NCBI GenBank assembly: GCA_002840975.1
Contig: PHDN01000033.1
Location: forward strand, 1 to 49,909
Length of the DNA: 49,909 bases
Source of the DNA: Bacteroidetes bacterium HGW-Bacteroidetes-16
GTDB taxonomy: Bacteria > Bacteroidota > Bacteroidia > Bacteroidales > F082
Direction of reading: 5' to 3'
Below are positions 1 through 7,733 of this stretch, piece after piece. A program made the translations under genes and the position numbers. The notes beneath the pieces are model-generated. The model saw only the letters and a program-made list of their open reading frames with translations. It was not told the DNA's origin and made no database searches. Numbering within the stretch: position 1 is the stretch's first letter; each line of letters begins with the position of its first letter.

Positions 1-87
1 GGAGGGGTGGGTGAGTGGCTGAAACCACCAGTTTGCTAAACTGACGTACGGGAAACTGTACCGGGGGTTCGAATCCCCCTCCCTCCG
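1..87 (+). tRNA. tRNA-Ser (anticodon GCU)
   Basis: The sequence folds as a class II tRNA. The acceptor stem GGAGGGG (1-7) pairs with TCCCTCC (80-86), with discriminator G at 87. The anticodon arm is CAGT-TTGCTAA-ACTG, giving anticodon GCT (serine, AGC/AGU codons). A long variable arm follows (ACGTACGGGAAACTGTACC), then the T arm GGGGG-TTCGAAT-CCCCC. CCA is not encoded, which is usual in Bacteroidota. The 3' end is also the integration site of the element that follows, and the inserted copy rebuilds a complete gene. The gene begins exactly at the window edge, so its promoter is not visible. Confidence 0.96.
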
Positions 88-88
88 C
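76..88 (+). repeat. Attachment site, tRNA-proximal copy
   Basis: CCCCTCCCTCCGC, covering the end of the T stem, the acceptor 3' strand and the discriminator of tRNA-Ser, identical to 7563-7575. The crossover lies somewhere inside these 13 bp. Confidence 0.88.
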
Positions 89-93
89 AATAT

Positions 94-120
94 AGCCTGT
101 AAGCAAGTAGTTTACAGGCT
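94..120 (+). terminator. Hairpin after tRNA-Ser, likely terminator supplied by the element
   Basis: A perfect 9-bp stem, AGCCTGTAA (94-102) with TTACAGGCT (112-120), closes a 9-nt loop. It is followed by TCTATGTTTT, a weak T tract. It sits just inside the element, so it probably replaces the host tRNA terminator displaced to 7598-7633. Confidence 0.6.
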
Positions 121-126
121 TCTATG

Positions 127-136
127 TTTTAATACT
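127..136 (+). repeat. Putative integrase arm-type site, left end
   Basis: TTTTAATACT, 38 bp inside the tRNA-proximal attachment repeat. The same 10-mer occurs twice near the other end of the element (7510-7519 and 7521-7530), in the same orientation. Assignment as arm sites is inference from position and repetition. Confidence 0.5.
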
Positions 137-293
137 GACATATTAACGGACAAATAAAACAGTTTCAGTCTCTTTTTAGCCTGTTTTTACTGTATTTTTA
201 GCAATATCAAATTTTCGATTTCAGCATAATCAAACGGTGTGCATTATCAGTAAAACTAAACAATGATTTTACTATTTAGCCTTGGGCATTCTT

Positions 294-845
294 TCACCAC
301 TCGTCCTCTATAATATTTTCCTTTTGCAAGTCTGTCACTATTTTAGCAAAAATTAATTGCAGTTTTGCATGAAGTGGAGTTATAACTTCAAAGTATTTAT
401 TCGCATCTAATCCAAATTCCTTTTTACCTTCTTTTTCACTTGTTGCAGGATATGTTGAACTAACGGGAACATTTCCATTTACCGTCACAGTTTGAGTCCC
501 CACTTTTGTGATTTTAGAATTTCTAGTATCTTTGAGAATAACTCTCAATTTTCCATCCTTTGCAAGTATCGTTAGTTGATATTCAAAATAATAAGTTATG
601 TCAAACCAACCGTGAGTAAATACCGTTTCTTGTGCTTTTATTAATATTGCCCCTGCTTCTTTGTCTGTGTTTCTTGTGACATTATCAGCATCGTTAAAAT
701 CTTGTGCCAATACCATTTTTGCTTTACTGAACAATTCATCTTTTGTACCTTGCAAATCAATTATTGTATCCCAAACAAAATTTTCTTGTGATTGTGCCAT
801 CAGTACAATGAAGGTAAAAATAATTAAGGTGGTTAATCTTTTCAT
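294..845 (-). CDS. Secreted DUF4468-type protein (element cargo)
   Basis: A 183-residue protein with a clear N-terminal signal peptide (MKRLTTLIIFTFIVLMAQSQ, cleavage after about residue 19). The body has the pattern W-D-T-I..G-T-K-D-E-L-F-S-K-A-K and later D-K-E-A-G, the signature I associate with DUF4468, a Bacteroidota periplasmic or secreted domain with a TBP-like fold. No catalytic residues are evident. It is the last gene of the element's minus-strand series, 153 bp beyond the zinc-ribbon-like gene, and nearest the tRNA, where cargo genes often lie. Its role is unknown; an effect on the host cell envelope is possible but unproven. The family call is by recognition of sequence pattern only. 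Confidence 0.8.
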   Translation of the reverse strand: MKRLTTLIIFTFIVLMAQSQENFVWDTIIDLQGTKDELFSKAKMVLAQDFNDADNVTRNTDKEAGAILIKAQETVFTHGWFDITYYFEYQLTILAKDGKLRVILKDTRNSKITKVGTQTVTVNGNVPVSSTYPATSEKEGKKEFGLDANKYFEVITPLHAKLQLIFAKIVTDLQKENIIEDEW

Positions 846-998
846 AACGATATTACTTTTAGGTAGAACATAGGTTCAATTTGTAGAACCTCAAATGTAT
901 TAAGAAAATTTTACTTTGTAGGGTTTCGACTGAATTATTTCCAGTTCGGGAAAAAAGAAACTTTCCGGCTAACATTACAACCTTACAAAACTTAACAT

Positions 999-1559
999 TT
1001 AGCTTCTTCTGTTTTCAATATCCTGTATGAGGTGCATTATTTTTAAATATCGTTTGGTTGGTTTTCCTGCATAGGTCGATTTAAAATGTTTTGCATGAAG
1101 TATATTAAGCAGGTCTTCACGCTTAAATATTAGATTGAGCGCCTGTCTCCATTCTCTACTATCTTTACTTAACGTTTGGCATTCGTACATACAACCTTTG
1201 AAGGCTTCCCGGTGTAAAAAGTAACCGCCTATTAAATACAGTTTGCGACAACGCTTTTTTGTATGAGGGCAAAGGAAATACCATATTTCACCCTTACCTA
1301 AATTGGAAGGTGTTGAGGTCAAATATAATTTGTAGTTTCGGGGTTCGTCCCTGTATTTATAATCCAGTTCAATGTATGGTTGTTCGCTGTGGGTGTTTAC
1401 CTGTATTGAAATGCTGCCTGTGGGATTTCCGTTACTGCTCCATGTTAGGGTACTGCTTTTTATTTGTCCGGGTGTAAGGTATCCCCATTCTTTTAGTTTT
1501 GAAATGTGTATTTGTAACGTTTCATTGTATAGGGTTGGGTATGTATGGGGTTTTGGCAT
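999..1559 (-). CDS. Element-borne protein with zinc-ribbon-like cysteine cluster
   Basis: A 186-residue protein. Residues 93-130 contain WYFLCPHTKKRCRKLYL, then a GCMYECQ motif. This resembles a conserved hypothetical family of plasmids and phages whose core reads W-F-x-CP-x(4-5)-R-C-RKLYL...-G-C-x-x-C-x-x-L-x-Y-x-S-Q, taken to bind zinc through four cysteines. Here the second half keeps Cys-x(3)-Cys rather than the usual Cys-x(2)-Cys. The C terminus is basic (KPTKRYLKIMHLIQ). No signal peptide. It starts 44 bp downstream of the preceding gene stop, so it is probably co-transcribed with the replication genes. DNA binding is plausible; function is not established. Confidence 0.75.
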   Translation of the reverse strand: MPKPHTYPTLYNETLQIHISKLKEWGYLTPGQIKSSTLTWSSNGNPTGSISIQVNTHSEQPYIELDYKYRDEPRNYKLYLTSTPSNLGKGEIWYFLCPHTKKRCRKLYLIGGYFLHREAFKGCMYECQTLSKDSREWRQALNLIFKREDLLNILHAKHFKSTYAGKPTKRYLKIMHLIQDIENRRS

Positions 1560-1603
1560 CTAAAATTTATTTTGAGAAATTGAAACCTAAATCAGTAAGG
1601 AAC

Positions 1604-2191
1604 TTACCAATTAAACCCGTTGTTTTCTATTTCGTTATCGGGTTCGCCCAGCATATGAGTAACGCTTTCAACCTTTGGTAATACATAGGGAATAAGTTTA
1701 CAAAGTATGTTCAGCCGTTGCGCGGGGTCAAGTTTTTCGAGGGTGTCGGGTAACTGTTCAAGTTCCTTTTTCATTAATTCTTTGAGTGTGTCCCGTATAT
1801 TCCCGGTCAATGGCTTGTTATACTCAACCTTTGGTTTATCCTTTTTCAGCCTTTCGGTTTGGCTCTTTAGCAAGGCATTAACTTCGGTTAAATCTATTTC
1901 ATCAAATTCAGTGTCACGTACATACTTATAAACCCATTCGTAGACAAACAATCTTTGATCTGGGTTTAACTTTTCTGTTTCACTGGCAAAGGTCTGGACT
2001 GCTTTTAACGGTGTTTCGCGGTATTCGGCAAAAATATTTGCTGCCTTATCTAATAGTTGTAAGGGTGTTTCAGTGTTTTCAAAATTACCTTTCTGTAATA
2101 CTTCGCAAAGCATTTTAAAGGCGTACCCGTTCCAATGCTCATTTTCTGTTTTAAAGTAGCTTTCAAGAGCTTCAATTTCTTTTGTTTTCAT
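1604..2191 (-). CDS. Small acidic element protein, weakly terminase-small-subunit-like C terminus
   Basis: A 195-residue, charged, helix-rich protein with no signal peptide. The N-terminal half (1-95) is not recognised. The C-terminal part reads I-R-D-T-L-K-E-L-M-K-K-E-L-E-Q-L-P, then LDPAQRLNILCKLIPYVLPK. This motif is common in short proteins of Bacteroidota phages and integrated elements, some annotated as terminase small subunit-like. It starts 39 bp after the primase-like gene and ends 44 bp before the next, so it belongs to the replication operon. I would not assign packaging function from sequence alone. If real, it would favour a phage-satellite reading of the element. Confidence 0.75.
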   Translation of the reverse strand: MKTKEIEALESYFKTENEHWNGYAFKMLCEVLQKGNFENTETPLQLLDKAANIFAEYRETPLKAVQTFASETEKLNPDQRLFVYEWVYKYVRDTEFDEIDLTEVNALLKSQTERLKKDKPKVEYNKPLTGNIRDTLKELMKKELEQLPDTLEKLDPAQRLNILCKLIPYVLPKVESVTHMLGEPDNEIENNGFNW

Positions 2192-2230
2192 GTTATTAAT
2201 TTTTAAGCTATATTTGTACGTCCGTTGAAA

Positions 2231-3463
2231 TTACAACCTCTGGTAAGCGTTAAGCCTGCCGGAGGTTTTTGTTTTATCTAAAATTGACAATTGAGAAAAC
2301 TCAACCGCTTTGCCTGGTATCGGTTCATGTACACTAACAAGCGACTCCAGGAGGTCTAATTGCTCTTTTGTTATCGTGTCCATTCTCAAATAACTATCAA
2401 TAAGAGAAGCGACTTTCAACCGCTCCTTTATTTGCTTGTTATTACAAAAAATGTCAATTAATAATGCAAGTCGGCCTTTAGGGGTTTTTACCGGTTGTAT
2501 TTTTTTATGCTCTTGCTTTTTTGGTATCAATTCAAATGAGTAGTCGTTATTTGACACGGTGACACTATTGACACTTTTGACATTATTGACACTTTCGTTT
2601 GAAATAGGTTTCTCAATTGGTGAGCTCTTACCTACCTCAATGCCGTCCTTTATTGTTTTTAATGCCTCCTCCAATGAAGTTACATTGCTTTTATTCTTAA
2701 TGGCCGTCTCCAGTGCTTGAGCTGCCTCAATTTCGTCTATTTGGTTGCCTGCAATATAACCTCCTGCCAAACGAGACGCTTTATACAAAACATTGTGTTT
2801 TTCTCCGTCCATTGCTCCCCGAACCATATTAACGCAAATGTCCAAAGGTTTGTTTGTATTGTCATTTGAGTACTTTCTCATAAGAGGTTGCGGTTTCTTT
2901 TTTTGTTCTGTATAGAGCTTTGTGTAAACTGTTGCCTTGTGGTTGAAATATGCCTCATTGTCGTAAGAGTAAAACCTCAACCTCGCTAAGTCACTGCCTG
3001 ACATATCAACCTTAATGCCGAACCGCTCCAGATCGTTTGCCATTGCCTTAAAATGTAGTTTGTGTTGATCAGGTTGAGCAATTGGAACGAGACAAAAATA
3101 ACCAGTGCCGGAGACGGATAACCCTACATACGCAAAGTTTTGAATTTTGCACAACTGTTTCTTTAGGTCTGAATAATTACCAATATGTTTGTTGTCTTGT
3201 TGGTCGATGTCAATACACAAAAGGCCGCTATGTTTTAATAGTAAGTCGCTTTTTCGCCTTAAAAAAGTACCGCTCGGAGTTATGCCTGGCAAACGTTGTT
3301 TTAATAACGTACGCTCGTCTTTTGTCGCTGCCTGTCGTATTACCTCAACTTGTGTTTTATACTTGTCAGAGGTCAACCAGGTAAGCAAATTAACTGGTTT
3401 CGGTTCAGTGCTTTTTGTATTAGCAAAACAACTGACTTCGATATTTAAAGGAGAGTCTTTCAT
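2231..3463 (-). CDS. BT4734/VirE-N-type primase-like replication protein
   Basis: A 410-residue protein. Residues about 40-175 match the BT4734-like N-terminal (VirE-N) domain, related to archaeo-eukaryotic primase folds: LPGITPSGTF, then HSGLLCIDIDQQDN (acidic pair in the catalytic strand position), GLSVSGTGYFCLVPI, and DMSGSDLARLRFYSYD. The middle (about 215-275) is helical, and residues 275-320 are a Ser/Asn-rich linker with repeated VNxVKSVNSV. The start codon overlaps the stop of the upstream DUF3987 gene by ATGA, indicating translational coupling. The pair primase-like plus DUF3987 ATPase is the usual replication module of Bacteroidota integrated elements. Likely role: priming replication of the excised circle. 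Confidence 0.88.
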   Translation of the reverse strand: MKDSPLNIEVSCFANTKSTEPKPVNLLTWLTSDKYKTQVEVIRQAATKDERTLLKQRLPGITPSGTFLRRKSDLLLKHSGLLCIDIDQQDNKHIGNYSDLKKQLCKIQNFAYVGLSVSGTGYFCLVPIAQPDQHKLHFKAMANDLERFGIKVDMSGSDLARLRFYSYDNEAYFNHKATVYTKLYTEQKKKPQPLMRKYSNDNTNKPLDICVNMVRGAMDGEKHNVLYKASRLAGGYIAGNQIDEIEAAQALETAIKNKSNVTSLEEALKTIKDGIEVGKSSPIEKPISNESVNNVKSVNSVTVSNNDYSFELIPKKQEHKKIQPVKTPKGRLALLIDIFCNNKQIKERLKVASLIDSYLRMDTITKEQLDLLESLVSVHEPIPGKAVEFSQLSILDKTKTSGRLNAYQRL

Positions 3464-4761
3464 TTTGTTTTTTTATAGTGGCCATGTTTGACATATTCAA
3501 ACAACTGCCTGTTATCAATAAACCTTTTTACTGTACTTTCGGAGAGCTCATACTTATTGCCCACAATAACGGCCTGACTTGTTGAAAACTCAAACGATAA
3601 CGCTTTGTAAAAAGCCTGCTTGTTGTCTGGTAAGTCCTCCAGAGACCTTGCGGCCAAACTGTCATAAATATTGAGCGTATGCCATGTAAAAACCTCAATT
3701 ATTTGTTTAGCGTTTTCAAAGTCCAGATCATTGCAATAATTTAGCGTATTAAACTCCCCGGTCTCAAAGTTTCTCAAAGCGGTCAATATCATTGCCACTC
3801 TTATAAATTGCATACCAAAGCGGTTAACACTCCCCGCCATTGTATCGCTATACGTCTCAATTAGTGAGCGTTTTAGCTCTTGAAAATATGAGAGAAATTC
3901 GGCCTTTTGGTGTCCTTGCAATTCAAAAACAAGCGGTTCAGAGAGAGAGTCCAGATACTTGTAAAGCTCCAGGAGACGCTCTCCAATGTCGTAAAAATGC
4001 TTATTTAAGTCTCCTTTGCTTGTGTCAAAAACGTTTTTAAATGACAACTCCGACTCCAAACCAAAGTATGAGAACCGACTGAATAAACCGTTTTCAATGC
4101 TTGGTATTAATTTACGCAATTGTCCTGGTGTGCCTGACAACAATACGCTCAATTTTGGCTTGTCCATATCAATATACTCCTTGTTAAGTCTCCTAAACAG
4201 GCTAATTGTTTCGTGATGGTATGCACTCCTAAGTATGTCCGAAAAATTACCGTAGTCTTGTTTTAAAATATCCGTTAACGTGTCGGCCTCTGTCTCAAAG
4301 ATCAACCCTTTGCCTTTTGTCCTCTCCAATAATTCAATAATGCCGGACTTGCTACTGTTGGCCGGTATAAACAAAAGTAACTTTTGCGGTTGCTGTTCGC
4401 TGTCTGCCTCTGGTATTGTTTCGGTTTCTCTCAAAAACCTATGTACAGGAGCTACTAAATTTCTTGCATAACGCAAGGCTCCTTTGCCGGAGCCGTAATT
4501 ACCGTATAAAAAAGTGTACAAATTCGACTCAACGGCCTGACCGTCATAAGTCGTTTGAAAGTTAGGCAAAACACTACTCAAGGCCGTCAAGCTGCCAACA
4601 AGAAAAACCTCCTTGTCATTGCCGCTCAAAACGTTTGTGCCGTCCTGCAAAATACCTGGTAAACTGTCGTAAAGTTCATTTGTAAAATGGCCTTTTGTTT
4701 CGGGTGTGGCTTTGTCAAAGTCGTTGAGGTCAATATTGTCCATTAAAATTACCTGCTGCAT
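3460..4761 (-). CDS. DUF3987 helicase-like ATPase
   Basis: About 433 residues from the chosen start. A Walker A motif GNYGSGKGAL lies near residue 85, and a Walker B-like hydrophobic-acidic segment (GLIFETEAD) about 65 residues later. LLSGTPGQLRKLI and GLFSRFSYF follow, typical of the DUF3987 family found next to BT4734-type primases. Predicted role: helicase-type ATPase in element replication. The longest frame opens at 4797, inside the upstream gene. I chose ATG at 4759-4761 because it follows the DUF3853 stop by one base (TAATATG arrangement); ATG at 4741-4743 is also possible. The 3' end overlaps the primase-like start by 4 bp. Confidence 0.87.
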   Translation of the reverse strand: MQQVILMDNIDLNDFDKATPETKGHFTNELYDSLPGILQDGTNVLSGNDKEVFLVGSLTALSSVLPNFQTTYDGQAVESNLYTFLYGNYGSGKGALRYARNLVAPVHRFLRETETIPEADSEQQPQKLLLFIPANSSKSGIIELLERTKGKGLIFETEADTLTDILKQDYGNFSDILRSAYHHETISLFRRLNKEYIDMDKPKLSVLLSGTPGQLRKLIPSIENGLFSRFSYFGLESELSFKNVFDTSKGDLNKHFYDIGERLLELYKYLDSLSEPLVFELQGHQKAEFLSYFQELKRSLIETYSDTMAGSVNRFGMQFIRVAMILTALRNFETGEFNTLNYCNDLDFENAKQIIEVFTWHTLNIYDSLAARSLEDLPDNKQAFYKALSFEFSTSQAVIVGNKYELSESTVKRFIDNRQLFEYVKHGHYKKTK

Positions 4762-4762
4762 A

Positions 4763-5023
4763 TTACAATGTTTTAGAGGTTGCTGCCAATACCTCACTCA
4801 TTTTGAAAAAGAGCTTTTTACCTGCCTGATAAAAAGGAATTTTTCCTGCCTTTTTTAGACTCCAAGCGGTTGTAATACCAACTCCTAAAAAGTCAGCCAG
4901 ACCTTGTAAACCATGAATAATAATTTCAGGTTCTTTGCTTTGTTGTTGCGGTTTACTTTCGGAGAGCGCCTCCAGGACTGCCGCTTTTATGTCCTCCTTT
5001 GTTAAAAAACTAATTGGTTGCAT
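4763..5023 (-). CDS. DUF3853-type helix-turn-helix protein (excisionase or regulator)
   Basis: An 86-residue protein. The C-terminal half (about 40-80) has IIHGLQGLADFLGVGITTAW followed by SLKKAGKIPFYQAGKKLFF. This is a MerR/excisionase-type winged helix-turn-helix, and the spacing fits the DUF3853 family of Bacteroidota mobile elements. The N-terminal half is a charged linker (QQQSKEPE). Such proteins act as recombination directionality factors or repressors of the element. It is the first gene after a promoter-like region with tandem repeats (5045-5106) and is directly coupled to the DUF3987 gene. Which of the two roles applies cannot be told from sequence. Confidence 0.85.
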   Translation of the reverse strand: MQPISFLTKEDIKAAVLEALSESKPQQQSKEPEIIIHGLQGLADFLGVGITTAWSLKKAGKIPFYQAGKKLFFKMSEVLAATSKTL

Positions 5024-5044
5024 ATTTTATTTTTAGTTACAAAA

Positions 5045-5106
5045 CAAAAATACAACCAACTGAAAGTAAATAAGTTACGCAAGTTATTTGAGTAACTAAG
5101 TAACTA
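5045..5106 (-). promoter_or_regulatory. Promoter and iteron-like repeats upstream of the HTH and replication genes
   Basis: On the minus strand a -7 box TATTTTTG (plus coordinates 5045-5052, consensus TAnnTTTG) lies 22 bp before the HTH start codon. Just upstream are AGTAACTA twice in tandem (5091-5106) and the inverted form TAAGTTAC (5071-5078), with a related AAGTTATT at 5081-5088. The cluster could be an operator for the HTH protein or iterons of a replication origin. Confidence 0.5.
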
Positions 5107-5127
5107 AACCAATAAACAACAAGTACC

Positions 5128-6081
5128 TTATAATGAAGTCAAGAGGTTATTAAAAAGTTTATGGTATGGGCTTTCTTTTGGAGGTCGTTTATTTTCTGAA
5201 AACATATTTTGAGCAATTGAACATTTGAAATACGTTGTCCAGGCATAATGCAATTCTTTTTTGTCGTAACTGTTGCGAATATAAAATTTCTCACACACCT
5301 CCGACAATGCTATTAATTGTAATTTTTTGCCTCTTGCTTTGTCAGACTTAATGCCAGTCCAGACAGGAGAACCGCTCTCCATTGTAACAAAACCTTTTTC
5401 GACTAATATGTTAACTAGTTTAGTGAGCTGTTTGTTGTCGCTAAATATGGACTCCAGAGAGGGCGGGTTTTTTATTTGTGGTTTTTGTGTAAGTTGCTTT
5501 TCAAGCTCTACAATAGACTGAAAATGAAATTCACCAAAAGCCGCAATGTAACTTTCTTTAAATTCAATAATGTCATTAAAAAACGTATTGAAAAGTGGTG
5601 TCTTATAATATTCAAAACGAGAGCGGTTATGGTATTTTAGTCGTTTTATGAACCATTCAGCAAATGAAAATATACTATTAAAGCTGTCTTTATCCTTGGT
5701 ATTTACTAAATGCTCAATACTTAAATTAAGACTTATTTTTTTCAAAAAAGACTTGTCCTTAGAAATCCTCAATGGCATATTCACATAATTAGCTCTTTCA
5801 ACTATTTGTTGAGGTTCAGGGAATTTTTCTAAAGCCTCCAATAAAAGAAGTGGTTGCTCCATTATTGTAGGGCACAAAAGAGAAAATACATTTCTAAAGT
5901 CCGGTATTTTAGTATTTACAAACCATTGGTTTAATTCATATCTAACCTCATTTGCTTTGATACGACAATTAAATTTTATTTCGTGTTGAAGCGAGTTTAA
6001 CCTTATAATATCCATATCCATTAAGCTATACAAATATTCAAGCTCCTCTATTTGTTGCTTTTTTAATTCATCATGTTTCAT
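5128..6081 (-). CDS. Unrecognised element protein
   Basis: A 317-residue protein that I do not recognise. It is soluble, has no signal peptide, and is rich in Lys, Phe, Asn and Tyr. The first 30 residues look coiled-coil prone (KKQQIEELEYLYSLM). A C-terminal module (about 210-300) has NKQLTKLVNILVEKGFVTME, then a W-x-G segment and a helical region ending in a basic tail. This layout recurs in C-terminal domains of proteins beside Bacteroidota integrases. It lies 38 bp after the integrase stop and is probably co-transcribed with it. A DNA-binding or regulatory role is a guess from context. Confidence 0.72.
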   Translation of the reverse strand: MKHDELKKQQIEELEYLYSLMDMDIIRLNSLQHEIKFNCRIKANEVRYELNQWFVNTKIPDFRNVFSLLCPTIMEQPLLLLEALEKFPEPQQIVERANYVNMPLRISKDKSFLKKISLNLSIEHLVNTKDKDSFNSIFSFAEWFIKRLKYHNRSRFEYYKTPLFNTFFNDIIEFKESYIAAFGEFHFQSIVELEKQLTQKPQIKNPPSLESIFSDNKQLTKLVNILVEKGFVTMESGSPVWTGIKSDKARGKKLQLIALSEVCEKFYIRNSYDKKELHYAWTTYFKCSIAQNMFSENKRPPKESPYHKLFNNLLTSL

Positions 6082-6118
6082 TTTCGTCCGTTTAAAAGTG
6101 TCAATAATGTCAATAATG

Positions 6119-7408
6119 TCAAAGGTTCATTTTGTTCATGTCCGTCCTTTTGCGCTTTTTTACTATTTCGTAATAGCCTTTAAAGCTCCTCTCCGACTGG
6201 TGACCAGTCCATGAGCGTATAACCTCCGAACCAATACCCAAAGCCAAACCGTTGGTAATAAATGAGCGTCTTGCAGTGTGAGAAGAAATTAACTGCCATT
6301 TCTTATACGTTTTCTCTATTCTCGTTGCTCCTTGATAATATACCAAAGTAATTGACTCGTTTATTTTAGCAATTTCAGCCAGTTCTTTTAAGAAGCGGTT
6401 ATACACTTGGTTTTGTGGTACTGGTAAAGCATTACCCGTTGCGTCTTGGTGTTGCTTGTATTTCTTTATTATATCCTTTGTAGTGTCGTTTAACTCAATT
6501 TCAATAGGCTCTCCGGTCTTGATGGTGTTAACTGAAATATAGTCCTCATGTACATTACTTGCTTTTAAGTTATACAAGTCAGAGAACCGCAAACCAGTTA
6601 AACACTGAAATACAAAAATGTCTTTTGTCCTTGTAAGGTATTGCTTTTCGTCCGGTATGTCGGCCTCGTTTATTTGTCGTATTTCGTCGAGCTCCAGATA
6701 AATAACTTTGTGTTTCGACTGCTTAAGGTCTATTTCTACTTTCTTAAATTTATCCGAACCATAACCTTTTTTTACCGTCCAGTTAAAAAACCAACGGAGT
6801 ATTTCAATGTTTTTTTGAATAGTTGAGTTTCTAAGGTCATACTCAATTTGCCAATATTCAACGAGGTCTTCAAAGAATTGCTCGTTAATTTGCTTAAGCG
6901 AAATTTTGTAAGTTGGTTGAGTTTTGCGGTTACTGCTCTCGAAAGCCTGTAATTGCGTTTTGATGGTGTTGAGTTTTGTAATTGTGCCTTTTGTCCATGA
7001 CTTCAATTTTGTCTCTGACTCAATAAACTCTGTCATCAGGTCGAAAATGGTTTTCTCATTACTCTCTTTGTTTATTACATTGTCAAGGACGGCCTTTAAT
7101 GCCTCTTTTGTTAACGTTGTTTGGCTTAAGCGGTTCTCTCTTACTTCTTTCTCACAAGCGTCCGACAGTGCCTTTAGAATGTCGTTTATTTCTGTTGCTC
7201 CAGTTACATTGCGTTTTACTCGTTGCGTTTCAATACTCCATTTTGTTGACTCAATACGTTCTCCAGTATAATAACTCAACCGCTGACCAGGTGCAAAGGA
7301 GTATTTTAAAAATATTGGTGATGGTTGATCGTTGTCTTTTGCGTCTAAATAAAACTTTGGCACTTTGTAGGCCGTTCTTTTTTTAGGTTGCGGTTTTTTA
7401 TCATTCAT
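6119..7408 (-). CDS. Tyrosine recombinase (integrase) of the tRNA-Ser element
   Basis: About 429 residues. The N terminus (10-110) fits the arm-DNA-binding region of Bacteroidota integrases, residues about 130-220 the SAM-like core-binding domain, and residues about 235-425 the catalytic domain. Catalytic signatures are visible: Arg in QCLTGLRFSDLYNL, His-x-x-Arg in SSHTARRSFITNGL, His in SWTGHQSERSFKGYY, and the nucleophile Tyr in that same segment (GYYEI). The frame opens at 7459, but ATG at 7406-7408 (MNDKKPQPKKRT) gives the usual basic start and excludes a hydrophobic extension. The gene starts about 155 bp from the distal attachment repeat. It should catalyse integration into, and excision from, tRNA-Ser. 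Confidence 0.95.
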   Translation of the reverse strand: MNDKKPQPKKRTAYKVPKFYLDAKDNDQPSPIFLKYSFAPGQRLSYYTGERIESTKWSIETQRVKRNVTGATEINDILKALSDACEKEVRENRLSQTTLTKEALKAVLDNVINKESNEKTIFDLMTEFIESETKLKSWTKGTITKLNTIKTQLQAFESSNRKTQPTYKISLKQINEQFFEDLVEYWQIEYDLRNSTIQKNIEILRWFFNWTVKKGYGSDKFKKVEIDLKQSKHKVIYLELDEIRQINEADIPDEKQYLTRTKDIFVFQCLTGLRFSDLYNLKASNVHEDYISVNTIKTGEPIEIELNDTTKDIIKKYKQHQDATGNALPVPQNQVYNRFLKELAEIAKINESITLVYYQGATRIEKTYKKWQLISSHTARRSFITNGLALGIGSEVIRSWTGHQSERSFKGYYEIVKKRKRTDMNKMNL

Positions 7409-7509
7409 GTCCGTAAATATTACTACTGACAAATATACGGACAAATAATTAAGAAACAAATGAAAGTAAACAAAATTGTTTAATATTGCAAAGTATTGTT
7501 AATAAGTAC

Positions 7510-7531
7510 TTTTAATACTATTTTAATACTA
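7510..7531 (+). repeat. Putative integrase arm-type sites, right end
   Basis: Two direct copies of TTTTAATACT at 7510-7519 and 7521-7530 (period 11 bp), 32 bp inside the distal attachment repeat. The same motif is at 127-136 near the other end. Confidence 0.5.
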
Positions 7532-7562
7532 CCTGATATTAGATAAAATGGTTATTGTAGAG

Positions 7563-7575
7563 CCCCTCCCTCCGC
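7563..7575 (+). repeat. Attachment site, distal copy
   Basis: CCCCTCCCTCCGC, identical to 76-88. It marks the outer end of the element; the host sequence resumes immediately after it. Confidence 0.88.
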
Positions 7576-7597
7576 CAGCCATCAGGGCAATAGAATG

Positions 7598-7633
7598 AAA
7601 ACCACCGTAAAGCTCAATGTTGACGGTGGTTTT
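7598..7633 (+). terminator. Displaced host terminator of tRNA-Ser
   Basis: A perfect 11-bp stem, AAAACCACCGT (7598-7608) with ACGGTGGTTTT (7623-7633), and a 14-nt loop, ending in a short T run. In the empty site it would lie about 25 bp downstream of the tRNA. It may also serve the convergent histidine kinase gene, because the stem starts with an A run. Confidence 0.75.
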
Positions 7634-7733
7634 TGCGTTTTTAGGTGGTGCAGTAAAAAGCATTTCAAAGCAGAATACCGGTGTATTAACTGGTGGACCT
7701 GATTTTCTTACTGTGCAGTAACTTAATCTTTTG

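Larger units (their letters stand above)
76..7575. mobile_element. Integrative element at tRNA-Ser, about 7.5 kb, no relaxase
   Basis: A 13-bp direct repeat (CCCCTCCCTCCGC) lies at the tRNA 3' end (76-88) and again at 7563-7575. Between them are eight genes on the minus strand: tyrosine integrase, unknown, DUF3853-type HTH, DUF3987 ATPase, BT4734-type primase-like protein, a small acidic protein, a zinc-ribbon-like protein and a secreted DUF4468 protein. Integration of tyrosine-recombinase elements into tRNA 3' ends is well known. The element has replication-type genes but no relaxase, coupling protein or type IV secretion gene. It is therefore not a self-transmissible ICE; it could be a mobilisable element lacking its own relaxase, or a phage satellite. 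The host terminator that should follow the tRNA now lies at 7598-7633, beyond the distal repeat, which supports insertion. Confidence 0.9.

Noticed and set aside
76-7575. Calling the tRNA element an ICE or conjugative transposon
   Set aside because: No relaxase, coupling protein or Tra/Mob gene is present in the 7.5 kb.
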